A DNA stretch of 64,000 nucleotides, from assembly GCF_936943645.1 (NCBI RefSeq), contig NZ_CAKZJO010000049.1, positions 1 to 64,000 on the forward strand, given 5' to 3'. The notes below the pieces were generated by a model. It did no database searches. It was not told where the DNA came from and saw nothing but the letters and a program-made list of their open reading frames with translations. Each line of letters opens with the position of its first letter. The stretch's first letter is position 1. A program made the position numbers and the translations under genes. The DNA comes from an uncultured Bradyrhizobium sp. (lineage in GTDB: Bacteria; Pseudomonadota; Alphaproteobacteria; Rhizobiales; Xanthobacteraceae). Below, piece after piece: positions 18,152 through 26,309 of this stretch.

Positions 18152-19387
18152 ATGAACAAGATTTCAAAGGGATTGAGTCGCCGCACCGTGCTGTCGGGCG
18201 CCGCCGCCGTCGGCCTCGCCGGCGTGGCGCGCGCGCAGGCCCCGGCAGAGATCAAGGTCGGGCTGATCGTGCCGCTGTCGGGCATCTACACCCGTCCCGG
18301 CCAGGTGATGAAGATGGGCGCCGAGATGGGCATCGAGCACATCAACGCGCAAGGCGGCATCAAGGCGCTCGGCGGCGCCAAGCTCAAGCTCGTCGTAATC
18401 GACTGCGGCGACACCACCGAGAAGGCCAAGAACGCCGCCCAGCGCATGGTGGCGCAGGAGCCCGACCTCGTCGCCGCCACCGGCGCCTACCTCTCCTCCT
18501 TCACGCTCGCGGTCACCGAGGTGACCGAGCGCGCCGAGCTGCCGGTGCTGACGCTGTCCTATTCGGACCTGCTGACCGATCGCGGCTTCAAATACATCTT
18601 CCAGACCGCGGCGACCGCAAGCCGCCAGTCCGAGCTCGGCCTGCCGACGCTGATGAAGCTCGCCGAGAACGCCTCGGGCAAGAAGCCGAAGACCGTGGCG
18701 ATGCTGATGGACAACACCGCAACCTCGGTCGCGACCGCCAAGGCGCTGAAGGAAAAGCTGTTCGCGCAGGAAGGCCTCCAGCTCGTGGTCGAGGAAGTCT
18801 GGACCCCGCCGCTGTCGGATGCGACGCCGCTGATCCAGAAGGTTCGCTCGGCCAAGCCCGACCTGTTGCTGTTCATGCCGAATGCGGTGTCGGACGCCAA
18901 GCTCGGCCTCGAGAAGATCAGCGAGTTCGGCCTCGGTCAGGGCAAGATCCCGACCGTGTCCTTCAGCATCACCATTGCCGAGCCCGACATGCTGCAGAGC
19001 GTGAGCCCGGAGACGGTGCAAGGCATCATGACCATCGTCGCCAATTGGGGCTCGAAAGGCCATGAGGCGCTGATCGCCGAGCTCAAGGCCAAATACAAGG
19101 AGCCCTGGATGACACAGAACGTCATCTCGACCTATGGCGACATGTGGCTGATGAAAGAAGCGCTGGAGAAAGCCGGCAAGGCCGATCGTAACGCGGTCGC
19201 GCAGGCCTTCCGCACCATGGATGCCGGTCCGTCGAAATACTATCCGGGCGGCCAGCTCAAATTTGACGAAAAGGGCCGCCGCGTCGGCGCCGGCGTCGTC
19301 ATCGTGCAATGGCAATCGGGCGTGCCAGTCACCGTTTACCCGCCCGAGCTCGCGCAGGCGCAGCCGTTCTGGCCGAAGAAATCCTGA
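18152..19387 (+). CDS. Periplasmic binding protein of the Liv-type importer, first copy
   Basis: The 411-residue protein starts at ATG 18152 after AGGGAGA. It has a twin-arginine-type signal (LSRRTVLSGAAAVGLAGVARA, cut near residue 29) and the Peripla_BP_6 fold (KVGLIVPLSGIYTRPG, DTTEKAKNAAQRMV, AYLSSFTLAVTEVTERA). It binds the cargo for the LivH/LivMG/LivF transporter just upstream. The next gene is a close paralogue, so the transporter may use two receptors. Confidence 0.92.
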   Translation: MNKISKGLSRRTVLSGAAAVGLAGVARAQAPAEIKVGLIVPLSGIYTRPGQVMKMGAEMGIEHINAQGGIKALGGAKLKLVVIDCGDTTEKAKNAAQRMVAQEPDLVAATGAYLSSFTLAVTEVTERAELPVLTLSYSDLLTDRGFKYIFQTAATASRQSELGLPTLMKLAENASGKKPKTVAMLMDNTATSVATAKALKEKLFAQEGLQLVVEEVWTPPLSDATPLIQKVRSAKPDLLLFMPNAVSDAKLGLEKISEFGLGQGKIPTVSFSITIAEPDMLQSVSPETVQGIMTIVANWGSKGHEALIAELKAKYKEPWMTQNVISTYGDMWLMKEALEKAGKADRNAVAQAFRTMDAGPSKYYPGGQLKFDEKGRRVGAGVVIVQWQSGVPVTVYPPELAQAQPFWPKKS

Positions 19388-19420
19388 CAGCGTCGCGCAA
19401 TTTTTGGGGAGGAGATTGTC

Positions 19421-20653
19421 ATGACTGCAAAGAGCAAGATCACGCGGCGAACCCTGCTGGCCGGCGCATCCGGCACCCTGATCGCATCCCGCGCGGCCTG
19501 GGCGCAGCAGCCGTCGGAGGTGAAGGTCGGCCTGCTGGTGCCGATCTCCGGGCTCTACGCCCGTCCGGGAACGGTGATGCGCGAAGGCGCCGAGATGGCG
19601 ATCGACCACATCAACACGCAAGGCGGCGTCAAGGCGCTCGGCGGCGCCAAGCTGAAGCTCGTCGTGCTCGATTCCGGCGATACCACCGAGAAAGCCAAGA
19701 ACGCGGCGCAGCGCATGGTGGCGCAGGAGACCGATCTGGTCGCGGCCAGCGGCGCCTATCTCTCCTCGTTCACCCTCGCGGTGACCGAGGTGACCGAGCG
19801 CGCAAACCTGCCGATGCTCACCCTTTCCTACTCCGACCTGATCACCGAGCGCGGATTCAAATACGTGTTCCAGACCGCGGCCACCGCGGGTTCGCAGGCA
19901 CGGCAAGCATTGCCCCAGATCATCAAGCTGGCGGAGACGGCCTCGGGCAAGCGGCCGAAGACGGTCGCGATCCTCACCGACAACACGGGAGCCTCGATTG
20001 CCTCCGCCAAGGCGATGCGGGAGGGACTGCTGGCTGAGAACCAGCTGCAGCTGATCGTGGACGAGACCTTCACGCCGCCGCTCGCCGACGCGACGTCGCT
20101 GGTGCAGAAGATCCGTTCGGCGAAGCCCGATTTGCTGTTCTTCCTGCCGACGGTGATCTCGGACGCCAAGCTGCTGCTGGAGAAGATGAACGAGTTCGGC
20201 CTCGGCCAGGGCAAGATACCGACGATCTCGTTCGGCATCGCCATCGCCGAGCCGGACATGCTGCAGACCGTCAGCCCGGAACTGCTCCAGGGCGTGCTGA
20301 CCTGCGTCGCAAGCTGGGGCGCCAAGGGCCACGAGGCGCTGATCGCCGAATTGAAGACCCGCTACAAGGAGCCGTGGATGACGCAGAACGCGATCTCCAC
20401 CTATGGCGACATGTGGGTGATCAAGGACGCGCTGGAGAAAGCCGGCAAGGCCGATCGCGTCGCCGTCGGCGAAGCGTTGCGCACCATGGATGGCGGTCCT
20501 TCGAAATATTACCCGCTGGGCGAAATCAAGTTCGACGAGAAAGGCCGCCGTGTCGGCGCCGGCATGACCATCGTGCAATGGCAGGCCGGCGTGCCGGTGA
20601 CGGTGTTCCCGCCCGAGCTCGCGCTGGCAAAACCGTTCTGGCCGAAGAGCTGA
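19421..20653 (+). CDS. Periplasmic binding protein of the Liv-type importer, second copy
   Basis: The 410-residue paralogue of the preceding protein shares long runs such as GAKLKLVV, TTEKAKNAAQRMVAQE and YLSSFTLAVTEVTERA. Its signal also carries an RR motif (KITRRTLLAGASGTL). A strong GGGGAGGAG precedes ATG 19421. Differences cluster in the mid-domain (residues about 170-250), which may change cargo choice. It is followed closely by the second carboxymuconolactone-decarboxylase-like gene. Confidence 0.92.
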   Translation: MTAKSKITRRTLLAGASGTLIASRAAWAQQPSEVKVGLLVPISGLYARPGTVMREGAEMAIDHINTQGGVKALGGAKLKLVVLDSGDTTEKAKNAAQRMVAQETDLVAASGAYLSSFTLAVTEVTERANLPMLTLSYSDLITERGFKYVFQTAATAGSQARQALPQIIKLAETASGKRPKTVAILTDNTGASIASAKAMREGLLAENQLQLIVDETFTPPLADATSLVQKIRSAKPDLLFFLPTVISDAKLLLEKMNEFGLGQGKIPTISFGIAIAEPDMLQTVSPELLQGVLTCVASWGAKGHEALIAELKTRYKEPWMTQNAISTYGDMWVIKDALEKAGKADRVAVGEALRTMDGGPSKYYPLGEIKFDEKGRRVGAGMTIVQWQAGVPVTVFPPELALAKPFWPKS

Positions 20654-20683
20654 CATCCGCCCCAACAAGAAACGGAGACCACA

Positions 20684-21064
20684 ATGGACAAGGCGACCTA
20701 CGACCGCGGCCTCGAGATTCGCAAGAGCGTGCTTGGGAACGAGTTCGTCGACAAGGCGATCGCATCCGCGGACGAGTTCAACCGCCCGATGCAGGACCTG
20801 ACCACGGAATATTGCTGGGGTTACGTCTGGGGCCGCGAAGGCCTGACGCGAAAGACGCGCAGCTTCCTCAATCTGGCGATGCTCTGCGCGCTCAACCGAC
20901 CGCACGAGCTGAAGACCCATGTCCGCGGCGCGCTCGCCAATGGTGCGACCAAGGAGGAAATTCGCGAGGTCTTCATGCAGGTCGCGATCTATTGCGGCGT
21001 GCCGGCCGGCGTCGATGCCTTCCGCAATGCGAAGGAAGTCTTCGCCGAGCTCGACAGGACGTAG
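20684..21064 (+). CDS. Carboxymuconolactone decarboxylase family protein (second of two)
   Basis: The 126-residue protein is similar along its length to the one at 10294: GLEIRKSVLGNEFVDKAI, LTTEYCWGYVWGREGLTRKTRS, NLAMLCALNRPHELKTHV, VAIYCGVPAGVDAFRNAKE. Keeping two different copies, one on each divergent arm, suggests either two decarboxylation steps or a heteromeric enzyme. It is part of the tight rightward operon. Confidence 0.88.
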   Translation: MDKATYDRGLEIRKSVLGNEFVDKAIASADEFNRPMQDLTTEYCWGYVWGREGLTRKTRSFLNLAMLCALNRPHELKTHVRGALANGATKEEIREVFMQVAIYCGVPAGVDAFRNAKEVFAELDRT

Positions 21065-21079
21065 CGGAGCGTGGCTGCG

Positions 21080-21850
21080 ATGAAGGGCAGATGGGCACTC
21101 GTGACCGGCGCAACCGCGGGCCTTGGCTTCGGCATCGCGGAAGGCCTCGCCGGTGCCGGCGCCAACATTGTCCTTCACGATCTCGTCGCGCCGAAGCAGG
21201 CCGCTGATGATCTCCGCGCCCGCTTCGGCGTCGAGGTCGTCGCGGCCGGCGTCGATCTGTCCCGGCGCGAGTCCATCGAGGCCATGATGGCGGACCTGCT
21301 CGACCGCTGCGGCGCTATCGACATTCTCGTCAACAACGCGGTCGTCAGGCATTTTTCGGCGATCGAGCAGTTTCCGCCCGACCGCTGGAACGACGCGCTG
21401 GCCGTCAATGTGTCGGCGCCGTTCCACCTCATCCGCCTGGCGCTGCCGGCAATGAAGCAGCGCGGCTGGGGCCGGATCATCAATCTGGGCTCGATCTATT
21501 CCAGCCGCGCGGTCGAGGACCGCATCGACTACGTCACCACCAAGACGGCGCTTCTGGGCATGACCCGCGCCGTCGCCATCGAGACGGCGCGCAGCGGCAT
21601 CACCTGCAACACGCTCTGCCCCGGCACGCTGCCGACGCCCGCCATCCTGAACAAGATCGCGACGATGGCCGAGGCCAGCGGCCGTCCCGTCGCGGACGTG
21701 ACGCGCGACTATCTCGGCGAGCGACAGCCAACGCAGCGCTTCATCGAGCTGGAGGCGGTCGCGGCCATGGTCGTCTTCCTCTGCGGTCCGGCCGCAAACG
21801 ACATCACCGGCGCCAGCCTGCCGATCGACGGAGGCTGGTCAGTGGCATGA
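21080..21850 (+). CDS. Short-chain dehydrogenase, 3-hydroxybutyrate dehydrogenase-like
   Basis: The 256-residue NAD(P)-dependent SDR has TGATAGLGFG cofactor motif near the start, NNAV, the active-site Ser in NLGSIYSS, and the catalytic Tyr-x3-Lys in YVTTK. The overall pattern resembles bacterial D-3-hydroxybutyrate dehydrogenases. I chose ATG 21080 because GGAG lies 10 bases upstream; GTG 21071 is an alternative. It probably oxidises a hydroxy acid intermediate in this operon. Confidence 0.85.
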   Translation: MKGRWALVTGATAGLGFGIAEGLAGAGANIVLHDLVAPKQAADDLRARFGVEVVAAGVDLSRRESIEAMMADLLDRCGAIDILVNNAVVRHFSAIEQFPPDRWNDALAVNVSAPFHLIRLALPAMKQRGWGRIINLGSIYSSRAVEDRIDYVTTKTALLGMTRAVAIETARSGITCNTLCPGTLPTPAILNKIATMAEASGRPVADVTRDYLGERQPTQRFIELEAVAAMVVFLCGPAANDITGASLPIDGGWSVA

Positions 21851-21875
21851 GAACATCGGAAATGGGAGTGCTGCG

Positions 21876-22616
21876 ATGACTGAACGATCAGGCCAGACCG
21901 TCGTACTGACCGGTGCTGCCGGCGGCATGGGACGCGCCATCACCAAGGCGCTGCTGGACAGCGGCCGCCGTGTCGTGCTGGTCGACCGCGACGCCAAGGC
22001 GCTTGAAGCGCTGGCGGCAACAGCAGGCGATGCGGTGTTTCCGATCCGGCTCGACGTCAGCGACGCCAAGGCCGTCGATCGCCTGCCCGATGCCATTCCC
22101 GGTCATTTCAAGCCGGTCGACGTTCTCATCAACAATGCCGGGCACGACATCGGCGGCCGGACGCGCTTCGACATCGGCGCGGCGGACGACTGGTCCAACA
22201 TCATCCAGACCAATCTGATCGGCCTGATGCGCGTCACGCGGGCGATCCTGCCCGGCATGGTCCAGCGCAATGCCGGCCATGTCGTCAACATCAGCTCCAT
22301 CAACGCGGTGCGGATCGTGCCCGACATGGCGGCCTACAGCACCAGCAAGGCGGGCGTGCACATGTTCACCGAGACCCTGCGGGGCGAGCTGGCGGACACC
22401 GCGATCCGGGTCACCGAGCTGCAGCCGGGCCTGACCCGGACCAACATCATCCTAACCCGCTACCGCGGCGATCAGCAGAAGGAAAAGGAGTATTTCGACC
22501 AGTTCAGGATGGCGCTCGATCCGGCCGATATCGCGCGGTCGATCGTCTTCGCCCTTGACCAGCCCGCCCACGTTCAAATTGCCGAAATGATGATTCTGCC
22601 TGTAAACCGGTACTGA
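21876..22616 (+). CDS. Short-chain dehydrogenase, YdfG-like
   Basis: The 246-residue SDR has TGAAGGMGRA cofactor motif, INNAG, the active-site Ser in NISSIN and Tyr-x3-Lys in YSTSK. The RVTELQPGLTRTNI stretch and length fit the YdfG group (3-hydroxy acid and L-allo-threonine dehydrogenases). GGGAG precedes ATG 21876. It is the second SDR in the rightward operon and ends 23 bases before the regulator gene. Confidence 0.85.
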   Translation: MTERSGQTVVLTGAAGGMGRAITKALLDSGRRVVLVDRDAKALEALAATAGDAVFPIRLDVSDAKAVDRLPDAIPGHFKPVDVLINNAGHDIGGRTRFDIGAADDWSNIIQTNLIGLMRVTRAILPGMVQRNAGHVVNISSINAVRIVPDMAAYSTSKAGVHMFTETLRGELADTAIRVTELQPGLTRTNIILTRYRGDQQKEKEYFDQFRMALDPADIARSIVFALDQPAHVQIAEMMILPVNRY

Positions 22617-22639
22617 TTTTTCCCAACCAGGACCAGGAC

Positions 22640-23356
22640 ATGGAAAGACGCCGTGAATTGCAGTCGACACTCCGCATCGAGGACGTCCCGACCGTCCGGG
22701 CGATGGTGGCGCAGAAGCTGCGCGAGGCGATCATGTCCGGAACGCTGAAGCCGGGCCAGCGCCTGGTCGAGCGCGAGCTCTGCGAGATGATGGGCGTCAG
22801 CCGCCCCTCGATCCGCGAAGCGCTGCGAGCGCTCGAGGCCGATGGGCTGGTCAATACGGTGCCGCACCGCGGCCCCGTGGTGTCCACAATCAGCCTCGAT
22901 GAAGCGCGGCAGCTCTACGCGGCGCGCGCGGTGCTCGAAGGTTTTGCCGGCCGCGAATGCGCCAGGCTGCACGATCCCGAGGTCGCGCGCCGGATCGGGG
23001 AAGCGCTGACGCGGTTGAAGGCGGCCGCAGCCAAGCAGGATCTCGTCGGCAGCCTCGAAGCCAAGACCGATTTCTACGCGGCGCTGATCGGCGGCTGCCG
23101 CAATGCCTTCATCGAGCGCATGCTCAAGCCGCTGCACGACCGCATCCAGCTGCTGCGGATCACCTCGATGTCGCAGCCGAAGCGGATCAACAAGAGCCTG
23201 CGCGAGGTCACCGCGATCTGGCGCGCGATCCAGAACGGTGATCCTGACCTCGCCGAGCGTTGCTGCGTCGACCACATCAACGCAGCTGCGGTGGCCGCGC
23301 TCGACATGATCGAAAAATCGTCGGCAGCCAAGGAGGCGGCGCCTTCCGACGACTAG
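22640..23356 (+). CDS. GntR-family regulator with FCD domain
   Basis: The 238-residue regulator has an N-terminal winged helix (about 14-80; LREAIMSGTLKPGQRLVERE then SRPSIREALRALEADGLV) and a helical FCD ligand domain (about 90-230) with the metal/ligand residues carried on Asp/His positions such as DHINAAAVAALD. FCD proteins usually repress catabolic operons and release DNA when they bind a carboxylic acid. The palindrome at 12152-12186 has the FCD-type GT-N3-AC core and is the likely target. Its place inside the operon would make it self-controlling. Confidence 0.9.
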   Translation: MERRRELQSTLRIEDVPTVRAMVAQKLREAIMSGTLKPGQRLVERELCEMMGVSRPSIREALRALEADGLVNTVPHRGPVVSTISLDEARQLYAARAVLEGFAGRECARLHDPEVARRIGEALTRLKAAAAKQDLVGSLEAKTDFYAALIGGCRNAFIERMLKPLHDRIQLLRITSMSQPKRINKSLREVTAIWRAIQNGDPDLAERCCVDHINAAAVAALDMIEKSSAAKEAAPSDD

Positions 23357-23380
23357 AACAATGCCGCCAGGGAGTGTTCG

Positions 23381-24355
23381 ATGAAGTTTCTCGTACGATC
23401 GCTGTTCCTGCTGCTTCTGCTCTGCCCTCGCCACCCGGCGATCGCGGACGACTACCCCGCCCGCCCGGTCACGGTCATCGTGCCGTTCTCTGCCGGCGGT
23501 CCCGGCGACGTCATCGCGCGGATCCTCGGCAGCGCCATGAGCGCGACGCTGAAACAGTCCGTCGTCATCGAGAATGTCGTCGGCGCCGGCGGCACCCTCG
23601 GCACCAACCGCGTCGCCAAGGCGGCTCCCGACGGCTACACCTTGCTGCTGATGCATGTCGGCCAGGCCACCGCCCCTGCCCTCTATGCCAAGCTGCCGTT
23701 CGACCCCGTCGGCGATTTCGCCACGATCGGGCTCGTCACCGACGTGCCGATGATCCTGGTGGCGCGGCCGAACTTTCCCGCCAAGAATCTCGGCGAGCTG
23801 ATCACGCAGATCCGCAGCGCCGGCGACAAGATCACCTTCGGCAATGTCGGCCTCGGCTCGGCCTCCCAGCTCTGCGGCCTGATGTTCATGAGCGCGACCG
23901 ATACCAAGCTCACGCCAATCTACTACAAAGGCGGCGGACCGGCGCTGAACGACGTCATCGCCGGCCACATCGACGTCTATTGCGATCCCGCGACCGGACC
24001 GACGCCTTATATCCAGTCGAACACGATCAAGGGCTATGCGATCACCAGCAAGAAACGCGTGGCGACGCTGCCTGACGTGCCGACGTCGACCGAGGCCGGC
24101 GTTCCCGCATTCGACGTGACGACGTGGTATGGTCTCTACGCACCGAAGGGCACGCCGAAGCCCGTGGTCGACCATCTCGTCAGCGCGCTGCAGACGGCGC
24201 TGAAGGACCCCGCCTTGATCAGCCGCTTTGCCGAGCTCAGCATGGCACCGGTCGAGCCCGAGCGCGCCACGCCGGAGGCGCTGGAATCTTTCCTGAAAGC
24301 CGAGATCGTCAAATGGGCGCGGATCATCAAGGCCGCCGGAATCGAGCCGCAATAG
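23381..24355 (+). CDS. Bug-family (tripartite tricarboxylate) binding protein
   Basis: The 324-residue secreted protein has a signal peptide (hydrophobic 7-17, cut near AIADDYP) and the Bug fold features PARPVTVIVPFSAGGPGDVIAR, AAPDGYTLL and YKGGGPALNDVIAGHID. Bug proteins bind carboxylates for TctAB membrane partners or act as sensors. No tctA/tctB genes are in the window, so it may signal, or use a transporter elsewhere. It is the last gene of the rightward arm. Confidence 0.88.
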   Translation: MKFLVRSLFLLLLLCPRHPAIADDYPARPVTVIVPFSAGGPGDVIARILGSAMSATLKQSVVIENVVGAGGTLGTNRVAKAAPDGYTLLLMHVGQATAPALYAKLPFDPVGDFATIGLVTDVPMILVARPNFPAKNLGELITQIRSAGDKITFGNVGLGSASQLCGLMFMSATDTKLTPIYYKGGGPALNDVIAGHIDVYCDPATGPTPYIQSNTIKGYAITSKKRVATLPDVPTSTEAGVPAFDVTTWYGLYAPKGTPKPVVDHLVSALQTALKDPALISRFAELSMAPVEPERATPEALESFLKAEIVKWARIIKAAGIEPQ

Positions 24356-24457
24356 GCGCCGGCATCAAACCACAGAGCTAAGAGCGATCCGAAGGGGCGC
24401 ACGGCGTTCGTCGAACAGGGCGCCGCCACCGCACGTGTCTCGAAATTCGGGAACCGC

Positions 24458-24490
24458 CATGTTAGACAAAAGTAGATTTTGTCCAACATG
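24458..24490. promoter_or_regulatory. Palindromic operator of the antitoxin/PIN toxin pair
   Basis: This is a 33-base inverted repeat: CATGTTAGACAAAA, a five-base centre, then TTTTGTCCAACATG. The 14-base arms differ at one position. It ends 11 bases before the antitoxin start codon. Type II antitoxins usually repress their own operon at such a site, so this is the expected autoregulatory operator. Confidence 0.7.
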
Positions 24491-24501
24491 GGTAACTTGC
24501 C

Positions 24502-24873
24502 ATGACGAAGGGATCAGCAAGCAAATCCCCAACGCGCCAGGGCAAGCGAGCGGCTGGCGCGACCAAGGGTAGCTCGGGGCAGAAGGCTCTTCATCGGGAG
24601 GCAACGACGAGCCGGCTTGTCGTGAGCAAGGCGCGTTTCGAGGCGGTTATGCGAGCTGCGGAAAGGTCGGGCCTCCTGAGCAAAAAAGGCGGCCGTATCG
24701 GCGGCAGGGTGAGCTTGGCCTTGGTGAGGCAGGCCAAACAGCAGACAGGCATCAAGACGGATACAGACTTGATCGAGTTTGCCCTGGCGACGGTCGCGCT
24801 CGAGGACAACTTCGCAGAAGCGTTCAAGGAGTCTCGCGCCAAGGTCGACCCGAAGCTGAAGCTCGGCTTTTAG
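24502..24873 (+). CDS. Probable antitoxin of a type II system
   Basis: The 123-residue protein has a basic, low-complexity N-terminus (about 1-35, Lys/Ser/Arg-rich), a middle region with SKARFEAVMRAAERSG, and a C-terminal helical part (TDTDLIEFALATVALEDNFAEAF) resembling RHH-type antitoxins, where TDTDLIEFAL forms the first RHH helix. It is followed by a PIN-like gene after one base and preceded by a palindrome. Base composition is lower in GC than the neighbouring pathway genes. I infer its role from size, order and partner, not from a recognised family. Confidence 0.65.
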   Translation: MTKGSASKSPTRQGKRAAGATKGSSGQKALHREATTSRLVVSKARFEAVMRAAERSGLLSKKGGRIGGRVSLALVRQAKQQTGIKTDTDLIEFALATVALEDNFAEAFKESRAKVDPKLKLGF

Positions 24874-24874
24874 G

Positions 24875-25441
24875 GTGGCGGAGTTGGATTTCGACGCTGC
24901 CCGGCGGTGGGCGCGCTTCGATCCGCGACGAACCCTGGCACGACGAAGCGACTACGAGCTGCCGTTCGTCGATCCGAATTCGATCGGTGGACAAGGACTC
25001 CTGCTCGAGACTTCCGTGTACATCGATCAGATGCAGGGTCGCTCGCCGAGTCTCCTGGACGATCTGATCGCGCAGCGACAGGTCAATCATTCGACTGTCA
25101 CCATCCAGGAACTGATGCACACGGTCGGCGTATTGGATCCATCCGACGCGCGAACCGCGAGTGTTATCGAAGTGATCGGCAAGCAGATCAGAGCAATGCC
25201 GCCACATCGCATCTTTGCGCCGGACACCGAGGTCCTCGGACGCGGTGCGCTGTTGTCGGGGATACTCTGCCGTCTCCAAGGCTACGAGAAGGACGCCAAG
25301 CTTCGCGCGCTCCAGGATTGCGTGCTATTCCTTCAAGCGCAAAAGCTGGGACTAGTTGTCCTGACCGCGAACGTCGGCGACTACGATATTCTGCTTCAGC
25401 TCATCCCAGCAGGACGTGCGCTGTTCTATCGCGCGAAATGA
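24875..25441 (+). CDS. PIN-domain-like toxin
   Basis: The 188-residue protein starts at GTG 24875, one base after the antitoxin stop. After a 45-residue leader it reads LLLETSVYIDQMQG, the first PIN strand; here Glu replaces the usual first Asp before T-S-V. QELMH supplies the mid-domain acidic residue. ALQDCVLFLQAQ and VVLTANVGDYDIL supply the later acidic cluster. PIN toxins cut RNA with Mg2+. The Glu substitution and the leader are unusual, so activity is not certain. Confidence 0.7.
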   Translation: MAELDFDAARRWARFDPRRTLARRSDYELPFVDPNSIGGQGLLLETSVYIDQMQGRSPSLLDDLIAQRQVNHSTVTIQELMHTVGVLDPSDARTASVIEVIGKQIRAMPPHRIFAPDTEVLGRGALLSGILCRLQGYEKDAKLRALQDCVLFLQAQKLGLVVLTANVGDYDILLQLIPAGRALFYRAK

Positions 25442-25502
25442 ATTCAGCTTGGATCGGCGATGCAATCAGGATGAATCGTCGTCGCGTTTCTGGTTGCTGC
25501 TT

Positions 25503-25549
25503 AAGCGTGATCTTCTCGGAAAATCGCCGCTCACCTTTCCGGATCATGC
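25503..25549. repeat. Remnant of a rhizobial intergenic palindrome
   Basis: AAGCGTGATCTTCTCGGAAAA at the left and CCTTTCCGGATCATGC at the right form an imperfect inverted repeat. The GCATGATC...CGGAAAA / TTTTCCGGATCATGC pattern is common between genes in rhizobia. It lies in the 238-base gap between the PIN gene and the DUF1326 gene, where nothing else is recognisable. Confidence 0.5.
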
Positions 25550-25679
25550 CTTGTCTCGCCTTCTTCGACATATTTCGGTTATCGAAACGGCTTGCGGCGC
25601 CGTCCGACGAGGCGTAGCTTTCAACTCTACGTAGCTCATTCGAAAGCTTCTATCGGGTTCGGCCAGGCGGGAGAAAGCA

Positions 25680-26309
25680 ATGGCGGATGTCCCATGGCAC
25701 CTTTCCGGTGATTATTTCGAGAATTGCAGCTGCAGCATCGTGTGTCCCTGCCTGGTGTCGGCGGCGCCCCCGTTGACCGCGCGACCGACCGAGGGGTTCT
25801 GCAACGTACCGCTGATCTTCCACATCGAGAGCGGCCGCTATGGCGACATCGCGCTCGATGGATTGAACGTGCTCGTCATCCTCCAAGCGCCCGGGGTCAT
25901 GGCAGACGGAGACTGGTCGGTGGCCGCCTATATCGATCAGCGCGCCGATGACGAACAGACCGAGGCGCTGGCTGCGATCTTCACCGGCGGTGCCGGCGGT
26001 CCGATGGCCGCGTTCTCGCCGCTGATCAGCAAGAACCTCGGGGTGCGCAAGGTCCCGATCACGTTCCGGATCGAAGGCAAGACGCGCTCCGCGGAAATCC
26101 CTGGCATCCTGCACATGTCCGTTGATGCGTTGCCGACCATGCACCCGAGCGGCGAAATGTGGGTGAACATCGGCCATCCGGTCAGTCCCGATGCCATGGT
26201 GATTGCGGTCGGCGCCCCCGGCAATACGTTCAGCGATCACGGCATGCGCTGGGATAATTCCGGCAAGAACGGCCTCTATGCGCCGATCCGCTGGTCGAAC
26301 CAGGCTTGA
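25680..26309 (+). CDS. DUF1326 family protein
   Basis: The 209-residue protein has the DUF1326 signature at its start, SGDYFENCSCSIVCPCLVS, with a CxC...CxC cysteine cluster (residues 17-25). The rest is mostly beta with acidic loops and a C-terminal SDHGMRWDNSGKN motif. There is no signal peptide. The stop overlaps the start of the DUF2182 membrane protein, and these two families often occur together. The cysteines suggest metal or thiol chemistry, but the function is unknown. Confidence 0.85.
   Translation: MADVPWHLSGDYFENCSCSIVCPCLVSAAPPLTARPTEGFCNVPLIFHIESGRYGDIALDGLNVLVILQAPGVMADGDWSVAAYIDQRADDEQTEALAAIFTGGAGGPMAAFSPLISKNLGVRKVPITFRIEGKTRSAEIPGILHMSVDALPTMHPSGEMWVNIGHPVSPDAMVIAVGAPGNTFSDHGMRWDNSGKNGLYAPIRWSNQA

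Noticed and set aside
18164..21427. 1087-residue open frame on the reverse strand.
   Set aside because: It lies antisense to the two binding-protein genes and their neighbours, and its composition (Arg/His/Gln-rich, no domain) is that of a high-GC shadow frame.
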